NCBI GenBank assembly: GCA_049999765.1
Contig: JBNGIQ010008713.1
Coordinates: 1 to 25,663, forward strand
Source of the DNA: Phaeoceros laevis
Taxonomy: Eukaryota > Anthocerotophyta > Anthocerotopsida > Notothyladales
DNA length: 25,663 nucleotides
Reading direction: 5' to 3'
In this document: one piece after another, positions 9,462-17,492 of the stretch
How positions within the stretch are numbered: the stretch's first letter is position 1
Layout: every line of letters starts with the position of its first letter
Notes under the pieces: model-generated
What the model was told of the DNA's origin: nothing
Seen by the model: the letters and a program-made list of their open reading frames with translations, nothing else
The model's database searches: none
Program-made: the position numbers and the translations under genes

Positions 9462-10325
9462 ATGAGCCCTGTGAAACCAGGAGAGTTTGCTTGGACCATG
9501 GGTCCCCAGTTGTCGGCGGAAGAGAGGAAAAAGTTGCAGGTTTTGCTGGATAGATACAAATCTTGTTTTGCTTTTTCCCTGAAGGAACTGAGCAAATGCA
9601 GCATCATGAAGTTCAGATTGAATCTGACAGACGAAACTCCTATCTTCAAGCGTCGGCATAGGTTAAGTAAGCATGAATGGGAATTAGTGGATGCTAGGTG
9701 CAAGGAATTGCATGAAGCAGGCCTCATTAGGCCATCATCCTTGAGCTTTGCTGTAGCCACGGTGTTGCCGGCCAAGAAGGACAGCAACGGTATGTGGACA
9801 GAGAAGAGGATGTGTGGGGACTACAGGCCCCTCAACCTTGTCACCCCTCAGGACAGGTACCCTATGCCTACTCCGGAGGAGATTTTCGATAGCATAGAGG
9901 GGGCCAAGTACTTTTCTATCTTGGATTTGCGGCAAGGGTTCAATCAGATCGTGCTGGAGGAAAGTGACTATTGTAAAACTGTATTTCATGGTAGCACGCA
10001 GCTTTGGGAGTGGCTTGTCATGCCATTTGGGCTCAAGAATGCACCAGTGATGTTTCAACGAGTCATGGACCAGGTTGTGGCAGGTGCTGATTACTTGAAA
10101 TGCTATGTAGATGATGTGCTAGTGCACAGCAATACATTCGATGAACATTTGCAGCACTTGGAGGACTTGTTTTTGAGGTTGCTCAAGGCTAACTTGCGCT
10201 GTCATCCAGCCAAATGCGAGCTAGCTATGGACACGGTGATCTATTTGGGACATAGGATAGTGCCGGACGGGATTATGCCGCATCAAGCTAAAGTTGATGC
10301 GATTAACAAAGTAGCGGTGCCTTAG
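9462..10325 (+). CDS. pol: Reverse transcriptase domain of the retrotransposon
   Basis: The frame is continuous with the upstream segments except for TGA 9396 and TAA 9456; an ATG lies at 9462, but it probably is not a real start. Recognisable features: an N-terminal region SAEERKKLQVLLDRYKSCFA typical of gypsy RT; LHEAGLIRPSSLSFA; MCGDYRPLN; SILDLRQGFNQI (the first catalytic Asp); MPFGLKNAP; and CYVDDVLVHS (the YVDD active site, ~10104-10115). Finger and palm motifs are all present, so the domain itself is well conserved. It ends at TAG 10323-10325, in the connection to the RT thumb/tether, where relatives have an uninterrupted VPELRSFLG-like segment. Confidence 0.9.
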   Translation: MSPVKPGEFAWTMGPQLSAEERKKLQVLLDRYKSCFAFSLKELSKCSIMKFRLNLTDETPIFKRRHRLSKHEWELVDARCKELHEAGLIRPSSLSFAVATVLPAKKDSNGMWTEKRMCGDYRPLNLVTPQDRYPMPTPEEIFDSIEGAKYFSILDLRQGFNQIVLEESDYCKTVFHGSTQLWEWLVMPFGLKNAPVMFQRVMDQVVAGADYLKCYVDDVLVHSNTFDEHLQHLEDLFLRLLKANLRCHPAKCELAMDTVIYLGHRIVPDGIMPHQAKVDAINKVAVP

Positions 10326-11207
10326 GATGTTCCTAAGTTACGGGCTTTCATAGGGCTATGTAACTATTATCGCACATATGTTCCAGAGTTCAGTCGCATT
10401 GCCAAGCCACTCTATGGGTTGCTGAAGAAGGATGCCAAGTGGAGCTGGGACCAGGACTGCCGGGCTGCCTTCGAAGCATTACGACGTAGTCTCACAGAGC
10501 AGCCCTTGCTCAGGAGGCCCGATTTCAGCAAGCCATTCATTTTGCATACGGACTGGTCGGGATTGGGCATTGGTGCCGTGCTCACTCAGCAAGAGGATGC
10601 AAATGAGGAGCACATGATAGCTTATGCATCACGTAGTAACAACAAGGCAGAGGCCAACTATTCCTCTTACGAAGGGGAATGCTTGGCGGTTGTGTGGGCT
10701 GTGTCACACTTCCGGCCCTACTTGTATGGCAACAAGTTCACGCTTTACACTGACCATCAACCGCTTAAGTGGCTCATGACGAATGACAAGCTCAGCGGTA
10801 AATTGGCAAGATGGGCAATGATCTTGCAGGAGTACGATTTCGAGGTCATCCACAGAGCTGGAGTCACGCATCAGAATGCGGACACACTTTCTAGGAGCCC
10901 TGTGGCTTCATCGGCAGACTTTACAGCTGCTCGCATGGATCATGATGTCATGACAGTAGGTACTACTGCTGCTGCATATGTGTCTTTGTTAGCTAATGCA
11001 GTGACGCTGCCTGTCAGTTCCCGCAGGGATGTGTGGCAAGATTCTGGCACTATGCAATACCTGCAAACTGGTATGTATGAGCCAAGGGTCACCAGCACCG
11101 AGCGAGACCATATCCAGCAACGGGCTAAAAGATATGTGTGGAGGCAGGATCATTTGGTGCGAAGGCTGCCAGAAGGCGAGCGGGTTGTACCACCACCTCA
11201 AGACTGA
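10326..11207 (+). CDS. pol: RT tether and RNase H domain
   Basis: It continues in frame from the 10323 stop: VPKLRAFIGLCNYYRTYVPEFS is the typical gypsy RT-RNase H tether. RNase H motifs follow: HTDWSGLGIGAVL (first Asp), the Glu in SSYEGECLAVVWA, LYTDHQPLKWL (second Asp), and the Asp in HQNADTLSR. RNase H removes the RNA strand during reverse transcription and makes the polypurine primer. After ~11,000 the segment runs through a linker to the integrase zinc domain, ending at TGA 11205-11207 (a CGA or TGG codon in an intact relative would fit). Confidence 0.88.
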   Translation, partial: DVPKLRAFIGLCNYYRTYVPEFSRIAKPLYGLLKKDAKWSWDQDCRAAFEALRRSLTEQPLLRRPDFSKPFILHTDWSGLGIGAVLTQQEDANEEHMIAYASRSNNKAEANYSSYEGECLAVVWAVSHFRPYLYGNKFTLYTDHQPLKWLMTNDKLSGKLARWAMILQEYDFEVIHRAGVTHQNADTLSRSPVASSADFTAARMDHDVMTVGTTAAAYVSLLANAVTLPVSSRRDVWQDSGTMQYLQTGMYEPRVTSTERDHIQQRAKRYVWRQDHLVRRLPEGERVVPPPQD

Positions 11208-12497
11208 GCGGGACTGATTCAGCAAGCGCATGCCGATTTGGGCCACTTTGGCATCAAACGGACGTACAGCCTACTTGCCCCGCACTATTATTGGGCTGGT
11301 ATGTACTCTCAAGTTCGGTTGGCAGTCTATAGGTGCACACAATGTGATCGTGTGAAGTCTTCCTTCAATGACCGATCTAGCAGGCTGCAACCACTCCCCA
11401 TTCAGGGGCTGTTCTACCGCTGGTCGTGTGATTTGGCTAGTGAGCTACCCAAGACCCCCAGGGGTAATGTCTACATCATGGTTATGATAGAGCATTTCTT
11501 AAAATGGGTAGAATTGGTTGCTTTACCTGACAAGACGTCGCGCAACACTAGCCAGGCCTTTTTGCAGCAAGTCTTGAGCAGATTTGGGGCTTGCGCGGAG
11601 TGTTTGACAGATCAAGGGACTGAATTTCATGGGGAATTCCAAGACCTGCTGGATCATGCGCTAGTGGACCACCGACGTACCTCTCGGGATCACCCACAGG
11701 CTGATGGACTTGCTGAACACATGGTGCAAACCATCAAGCAAGGTTTGCGCAAGTTCTGCCTCACTCATCATAAGTCTGATTGGGATCTTGCTCTGCCTTA
11801 TTTGGCTATGGGGTACAGAATGAGTCGGCATGCTTCCTTAGGGGAATTTTTGCCCTACTATCTTCTGTTTGGCCGCAATCCACTGCCGCCATCCAGCATT
11901 GCTCGACAGATGGAGGCAGTGGTGGATCTTGACAGCCCAACCACCTTGGCCAAGGTTATGTCTGACAGGGCAGCTCTGTTCAGGAGGGCTATGCCCATGG
12001 CGATGCAAAATTTGCAGATTGCCCAACACCGGGACACCCTGCGTTATGCTCATGTCAAGGGGGGCTCATACCGGCCCAAGGCAAGAAAATTCGAAGTTGG
12101 GGACTTTGTCTATGTGCAGCAGCATCTGGGAGACACGTTGGACACCTCGACCAGTCGAGTCATCTTGCGGGTGCACTCTGTGAAGCCCTCAGGAATTCTG
12201 GTGCTTCAAGGCCAGGATGGGCGGACTATTCCTAAGCATCCTAAGCACTGCGCGCTTTGTCACCTGCCGAATCTTGACACCACCATTGTCACCGTCAACT
12301 GGATCCCACCAGTCGACTATCTGTGCCAAGTATGCCACCGCATCGACGATGCTAACAAAATGCTCCTCTGTGACAACTGCAACAAAGGTTTTCACCTTTT
12401 TTGTCTTCAACCAGAATTGCTGCAAGTGCCCGACTCTTTGTGGTTCTGTGCCTCATGTTTAGCACGCTCTGCACCTCGCAGCTTCTCTCTTTCCTGA
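11208..12497 (+). CDS. pol: Integrase (HHCC zinc domain, DDE core) with C-terminal PHD finger
   Basis: Immediately after the TGA comes the HHCC zinc-binding domain: HADLGHFG ... CTQC (11229-11345). The catalytic core has D in SCDLAS (~11428), D in LTDQGTEF (~11608) and E in LAEHMVQ (~11716). The D-to-E spacing is 34 residues by my count, one shorter than the usual 35, from a one-residue gap after QGTEF. A small beta-barrel region follows (FEVGDFVYVQQHLG ... RVILRVHSV), then the PHD finger (12324-12458) in the place where chromoviruses carry a chromodomain. The frame ends naturally at TGA 12495-12497, ten bases before the polypurine tract. Integrase inserts the cDNA; a histone-reading tail could direct target choice. 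Confidence 0.88.
   Translation, partial: AGLIQQAHADLGHFGIKRTYSLLAPHYYWAGMYSQVRLAVYRCTQCDRVKSSFNDRSSRLQPLPIQGLFYRWSCDLASELPKTPRGNVYIMVMIEHFLKWVELVALPDKTSRNTSQAFLQQVLSRFGACAECLTDQGTEFHGEFQDLLDHALVDHRRTSRDHPQADGLAEHMVQTIKQGLRKFCLTHHKSDWDLALPYLAMGYRMSRHASLGEFLPYYLLFGRNPLPPSSIARQMEAVVDLDSPTTLAKVMSDRAALFRRAMPMAMQNLQIAQHRDTLRYAHVKGGSYRPKARKFEVGDFVYVQQHLGDTLDTSTSRVILRVHSVKPSGILVLQGQDGRTIPKHPKHCALCHLPNLDTTIVTVNWIPPVDYLCQVCHRIDDANKMLLCDNCNKGFHLFCLQPELLQVPDSLWFCASCLARSAPRSFSLS
12324..12458 (+). other. PHD zinc finger (C4HC3) fused to the integrase C-terminus
   Basis: The residues fit C-x2-C-x11-C-x2-C-x4-H-x2-C-x14-C-x2-C exactly, with the conserved aromatic Trp two residues before the seventh ligand (LWFC). 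The segment MLLCDNCNKGFHLFCL is close to the PHD of plant ATXR5/ATXR6-type proteins and to other PHD fingers that bind unmodified H3 tails (from memory, not a search). The function inferred is binding of histone H3 N-termini, tethering the pre-integration complex to chromatin. No frame break falls inside the domain. Confidence 0.85.
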
Positions 12498-12500
12498 TCA

Positions 12501-12515
12501 AGGAGCTGGGGGGGG
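12501..12515 (+). other. Polypurine tract, plus-strand primer
   Basis: AGGAGCTGGGGGGGG ends in eight G residues directly before the S1 unit, four bases past the end of the integrase-PHD frame. This is where an LTR element's polypurine tract sits, and it implies that reverse-transcribed DNA begins at S1 and not at the TGTC end of L2. Confidence 0.65.
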
Positions 12516-12657
12516 TATAAACGTGCTCATGCCTTCTTTTCTGCTTCAATTCCCTGAATGCGAGAGAGCTTGTTTGCTGGCTGGTAGCATTGGTGGGTTT
12601 TTCATTTACTCATGATGCAGGTTGGTCCCAGCGATGCTCCACAACCTTCGCACGACA
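12516..12657 (+). repeat. S1: internal copy of the ~142 bp repeat
   Basis: It starts TATAAACGTG and ends CACGACA, and is repeated at 13222-13363 with about five mismatches and no indel. It carries the only obvious TATA-like motif among the repeats. It lies between the polypurine tract and L2, joined to L2 by a GC dinucleotide that makes the palindrome GACAGCTGTC. Confidence 0.88.
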
Positions 12658-12663
12658 GCTGTC
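12654..12663. repeat. Perfect palindrome at the S1|L2 junction
   Basis: GACAGCTGTC is a perfect 10 bp palindrome. It equals the right end of the element (GACA) plus GC plus the left end (TGTC), so it looks like two element ends joined with two extra bases, as in a circle junction of an integrase-type element. Confidence 0.8.
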
Positions 12664-13219
12664 ACGATGTAGTCTTTAACATCGTGCTGCAGGTGACTGC
12701 CTAAGGTGGTGCATCTTGCTATGGTTCTTGTTTTGTTTCTTACAACGCTGCTTACAGTGTTCTTTTTATGAACCTTCGCGAGGCTGGCTTTTTGTAATAA
12801 TGCCGGCTCACTCTGCTAGTTCGTTCGCGGAGTAGTAAGTAAGGCCATTGTGATTACGTGGCTTTCACCTCTGTACGTGGCCAGCACATTTTGACCTGTT
12901 AAGGCATGCTGCGCCGGTTATGTTAAGTTGCTCTTCAATGCCGTAAAACCCGGCACGCTGTCGCGACGCCGGCGGCTCACGCCAGTAAGAGAGAGGTAGA
13001 CCGCGGATAGGTTAAGTCTGGTTCCCGCGTCCTTAGGCATAGTCTTTAGCAAATTCCAATTCAGGCAACGTTGCAGCCTTCTGGCCGGCAGCGCTATTCT
13101 TCGATTTGGCAACCTTGTCGCGCCAATCTCGTTTGATGCACTGTGGGATTGTGCTGGGCTCATTCCCGTTACCGGGATTCTCATCATTTACATTTGCAAA
13201 GCTTTGCGCAAATCCTTTG
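12660..13219 (+). repeat. L2: right copy of the 560 bp repeat
   Basis: It matches 4067-4626 over the full 560 bases with no indel. Its right side is followed by S2 (13222-13363), while the left copy L1 is followed by gag leader sequence. Short open frames on both strands inside L are shared by both copies and lack protein character. Confidence 0.9.
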
Positions 13220-13221
13220 GT

Positions 13222-13363
13222 TATAAATGTGCTCATGCCTTCTTTTCTGCTTCAATTCCCTGAATGCGACAGAGCTTGTTTGCTGGCTGGTAGCATTGGT
13301 GGGTTTTTCATTTACTCACGATGCAGGCTGGTCCCAGTGATGCTCCACAACCTTCGCACGACA
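13222..13363 (+). repeat. S2: right terminal copy of the ~142 bp repeat
   Basis: Begins TATAAATGTG, ends CACGACA, and is followed by the GTTG flank. With L2 it makes a 704 bp block having conventional TG...CA ends, a TATA-like motif 142 bases from the right edge, and so the look of U3-R-U5. The matching left block is missing its S part. Confidence 0.88.
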
Positions 13364-15416
13364 GTTGTGTTGCTGGTGTTGTTTCGTTTTGTTAAAGCAC
13401 TCTCGCATAAATTCAGTCTTTTTTGTCTTGTTGAACGCTAGCAAGTCGTGAGCATGCTACACCTACGTCTGTCTCGACATGATCACTACGAACGATCAAG
13501 GAGTTGATGAGGTGATTAAGATGAGAGAGTGCCGATCTAAGCTGCGCAGCATGGTTGCCTCCTGCGTAGCAAACACTGGTTTGTCTAGTATGCACTTGGT
13601 GCGTTTGGTCAAACAATATGCACTCTGCATTCAAATCAAATTGCATAGCTTCACATAGCATGGGCCACCAACACCTGGCTTTGGTCGCGTTCAGAGATGC
13701 AAGTTAGGTTTGTTCCGAGTCCCGCTTGTGATGTCATTCGGATACTCTCAAAGTTTTGAGGTTTTCAACTCTACCTCGAAATGTCGAAAATTTGAAACAG
13801 TGGAAAGAAACGAAGCTTGCAAAGACTACTTACACAAACTGGCCCTTGGGAGTTGCTCATTCTAGAGCAATGTTCCTCCGGGCGAAGCAAGAAGCTTTTT
13901 GCTTCGAGCATAGTTGGGCCTAGTCAGTTCTAAGACTGGAAAGAACGATGGTCACTTTGACATTGGGAAATTGGGTGTTGGTGAGGATGACAACCTGAGT
14001 TCTAGCTTTCAAACAAGCCGTAGCACAACCTTGGTGGAGAAATAAGCTCATAAGCATCAACAAACCATGCTCCAAGCTCATTTGAACTGTGCTGGGATAC
14101 TTCACCAAATACAAGGCTCACAAGGGGAGGGGGAGAGAGAGAAGGGGGGTGGAATATTCACCACCAAGATACCTCCAGCAAGGCATGGAAACAAAAAAAA
14201 AAAGGCCAAGAGTGGCTAGGTATACAACATATAATGTGCCTGGACTCCATTTTGGATATGGGCCCAACACCATACTAACCACAAAAAATGCCCAACACCA
14301 GCAATAGTGGCCATTATGTGCCTTATTCAAGGCCCATGAGCATGCCATATGTGGCTCATATGGAGGTGAGAGGTGGCCTAAACTAGGTGAGGTGCCTAAA
14401 TGTGCAACCTCTTTCAATTTTCCCTTCCCTCTTTAATAAATTTTATAATATTTTATGGATTGGGCTCATATTTTATTTGAACGGTCTCCACCAGGTCCAC
14501 CTCAAGCTCCACGTGTATAAAAGAAATTTAAATAAAAAATGTGAAAGTTATAAGGGGGCAAAGTTAGGGTGGCCTAAATCACCCCCCACATACCTTAGCC
14601 TATTGCTAACCTTGAGATTGGATGCAATTCCCACATGCAACCTCGAGTAGCAAGTACTAGCAACGCTGGCCTATTTTTGGCGGTGGAATTTTAGGCACTG
14701 TTCAAAATGGACTTTCACTGTCAGCGTCATCATGAATCTTCTTGTAATCCAATCGGATTCCGACTGCATCTTTTGGTCCAGTTGCACCATGTTGCAGGCC
14801 CCCGAAGAAGTCTACGGCCAAGTTGCGGACGACCGCTGAACAGAGTTAAGGACCTCAAGTTTCGCCGCCACCAGGTTGCGCCTGAGTGACTGGGCCCGAA
14901 AAGATAGATATACAGGCTGGCACCTCCCAAAGTTAGTCCTTTTGCCTCGGCTCACATTGCCGTGGAGGGCCCACAACAGCTTCGGCAATTGGCATGTCTG
15001 GCCACATATACGCACGTTTGTAGCCGGCGCTTTTCTTTGCTGCCTGGTTTATTGATAATCAATAGCTATTGCATGTAGTGGACTCAACAACACTCTTTCC
15101 GGCAGGCTTGTGAGAAAGATGCAGTGGTGTTCGATTTTGCGACGGAAGGCACACCGTCTTCAGCCCCCGCTCGAGCTCACATAGAGACCTCACAGTTCCG
15201 ACAGAAAGCTTGCTAGCTGGAAGAACCTTCAAAGTCCTTGCGATTGCGTTTTCTACCTGAGCAACATTGGAGGCTTAGATTCATCTGAGCGGCGGTGTTC
15301 TGGCAACTGCTAGGCCGCCAGCTTCAGATTCGCTTGGCAAGGGTGGTAGCTCATCGGGGAACAGTAGTGCTTCTCTCATTTTCAGGCCTGCGCTTTCAGT
15401 TGATTTGCAGGTCACC
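13364..15416. other. Intergenic region and 5' leader of the next gene, no supported gene
   Basis: Includes a hairpin (CGAAGCAA 13883-13890 with TTGCTTCG 13899-13906), a purine-rich tract near 14125-14148 and an A12 run near 14191. Open frames on the minus strand at 13413-13661 and 14118-14417 have no domain I recognise. The last ~150 bases before 15417 are open in the frame of the downstream gene but contain no ATG. Acceptor-like sites (TTTTCAG ending 15384, TTTGCAG ending 15410) suggest a 5' UTR intron or an unseen first exon. Confidence 0.4.
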
Positions 15417-17492
15417 ATGGATGAGGATCTTGATGATTTCCGTACTAGGTTGAGGGTTAGCAGGGGTACCGATAGCTTGATCGATCCCGCCAAGAGCGTC
15501 ACCGCTAGTTTCAAATTCGTCGAGCTCTTCGTCAAGGCTGCACTTTCCAACAGCACTTTGAAGCTGCTAAATGCGCTTCACGTGAGGTTGAGGTTTTATT
15601 ACATTCGCATGGTGATCCTGGGCAAGGCTATGGACGATGAGCTCAGCGATACTGCTCTTTCGAAGACCCTGAAGAACAGCTGCGGTGGAAGTCTGAGGTA
15701 AGAAGCTCAGTTTTTGGAAGGCGCTGTACTGTTATGTTATTGAGATGTGTCGTTGAAGACCGATGATGCCATAGTATTCATTGGAGGGCTTGTCATGACC
15801 TTGAACAGAGGAGGACAGCAGCTGGAAGAGTTGCTTCGTGGAACTATCCATGGTATCTCGGAGATCGATGCTGGAAGGGTTATCATTGGCCTGGTGGACA
15901 ACTTGCCCTATGCGGATGACGTGAAAGACGCCCCGGACGCTGTCACGGAGAATAGGATAGCTCAGGAGGCCATTGGAGCAACTTTCAATGTTTTTTTCCT
16001 CTGGCTCGCGGTCCTGATTGCAGGCACGGAGAACCAACCTGAACCAGTGGATCCGAAGAAGGCGAAGAAGTCCTCCGGAAAGGACACAGACATGGACACG
16101 CTTGTGACTGCCACCCAACATGCATCGGATCCTGTTGCCCGTGTCAAGGAGCTTCTAGCCAAGCGGCTGGAGTACGACAACTACTTAGTGGAGCAGGTGC
16201 TGCCGATGGCCAGAAAATCCACTGTCGAACATTCGAGCATGGCGGAGCTGCTCAGCAAAATGAGGGACTTCTTTAACTACTCCATGAGCTACATTTTGAT
16301 CAGGGCCATTGAGAATGGTGACAGCGCTATTACTGGGATTGCTATGAAGGATGAGATTTTGGCACTGCTATGGCAGGTTCAGTCCAAGTGTGATGTCAAG
16401 GTCTGGGCCAGGGGCATATGGTTGCTTGAGTTCACGTCACCCACCCCGTTGATGCCTGTCATTGCGGCATCCAGACAGAACGCCGGCAAAACCCTGAAGG
16501 AGAAGGACGACAGCAAAAGCAGCTACAGCGGCAGTAACCATGCCGGCGGCGCTCTTGTTTCATCCACTGCCCCTATCATCAAGTCCGTTTTCCACAACTT
16601 GGTGAAAGGGCAGAGGCTCAATCTGAAATTCCAGCTGGCTGTGACTGTGTCACCCACCAAGCAGCATCTTCAGGTAAATATTGGGGTGGAGAACGTGCGT
16701 TGCAAAGTGGAGAACTCAAAATGGGACCAGGAGCATACCGGCCACTTCCCCTCTCATCTCTACCTCTCGCTTACACCCATGCCTGCCGCACCTGGTCTGA
16801 GGACATCCAAGATCTTGGTGACTACTAGTAAGAGTTCTTCAGGCAACACACAGTACCAGTACAAGTTTGGAGAAAACATTGGAGCTAGCGTTGGAGGCAG
16901 TGTGGAAACTACTGGGATGATGGGCTACAGTATGGGCATCCAAGCCGGCATCAATGCCAAGGTCACAGCAAAGAGCAAGCCTTGGGAGTACGAGCATGTG
17001 AGAGTTGGGGAAAGTGGCGGGGCTATGAAGTGGTCTCTTCAGCACTGGGAAGGAAAGGCCTTCGACCGTCTTCTTGGCCCACCTCAGGCCCAGAAGAGCT
17101 CCATTTTCAAGTTCGGCAGGAGGACAGTATCCAACTACTTGGTAAATGTTCCCCTTAGCAGCGATGGTGGCATTATTTTCTCTGAGGCTGACTACCCAGA
17201 GACAATCAAGTGGAACTTCCCCAAAGACATGGAGGGGAAGCCCATCGTCTGGAAAGTGGAGGGACGAGTTGACACCACTTTTATGACCAAGGAGGGGTTT
17301 TTCGAAACTCGAGCCATAAACTTCAAGCAAAAGCTGGACTGGATTTTGCTACCAGACCCTGATGAGAAGAAGGACAAAGGGGGCAAGGACGGTGACAAGG
17401 GAAAAGACGGTGACAAGGGCAAGGAAAATGACCAGGACAAGGAGAAACATGGTAAGGAGAAGCATGACAAGGTGAAAGACGGAGTGAAGTAG
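15417..17492 (+). CDS. Unknown plant protein with Lys-rich tail (paralogue A), two exons
   Basis: Exons 15417-15697 and 15809-17492 (intron with AG|GTAAGA donor and CAG|A acceptor) give 654 residues. The ATG has an ideal context (ACCATGG). The intron choice is supported by the paralogue at 20459-22983: only this splice aligns SLRGGQQLEELL with its counterpart without an insertion. Features: a helical N-terminal half; a hydrophobic segment ATFNVFFLWLAVLIAG, possibly membrane-embedded; a middle region of beta character (LKFQLAVTVSPTKQHLQVNI, TGHFPSHLYLSL); a conserved C-terminal block (MKWSLQHWEGKAF, FKFGRRTVSNYL, VDTTFMTKEGFFETRAINF); and a ~40-residue tail of Lys/Asp/Gly/Glu repeats. I do not recognise the family and give no function. 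The N-terminus could extend upstream through another exon. Confidence 0.78.

Larger units (their letters stand above)
4067..13363 (+). mobile_element. Ty3/gypsy-like retrotransposon with DNA methyltransferase, PHD finger and split direct repeats
   Basis: The element spans 9297 bp from a TGTCACG end (4067) to a CACGACA end (13363). GTTG flanks both sides (4063-4066 and 13364-13367), a probable 4 bp target-site duplication (AGTTG if the last element base is shared). The order is L1 repeat, Gag, protease, cytosine methyltransferase, RT, RNase H, integrase, PHD finger, polypurine tract, S1, L2, S2. RT upstream of integrase places it with Ty3/gypsy. All coding parts share one frame from 4809 to 12497, interrupted by stops at 6111, 7599, 8160, 9396, 9456, 10323 and 11205, so this copy is probably not autonomous. 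Retrotransposon-encoded cytosine methyltransferases have been reported in charophytes and dinoflagellates; the combination with PHD and split repeats is what stands out here. Confidence 0.9.

Noticed and set aside
4809-12497. Programmed readthrough at all seven stops
   Set aside because: One stop lies within a zinc knuckle and one in the protease core, stop types and contexts vary, and each is one transition from a sense codon; decay is simpler. Kept only as a testable alternative.
4067-13363. DIRS/Ngaro-type tyrosine-recombinase element
   Set aside because: The repeat layout fits, but the frame encodes an HHCC-DDE integrase and I find no tyrosine recombinase motifs.
15691-15758. Short intron alternatives for paralogue A (donors at 15685 or 15691; acceptors at 15744 or 15758)
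   Set aside because: They need weak donors or break the frame. The GTAAGA donor at 15698 with the acceptor at 15808 keeps phase and aligns best with the paralogue.
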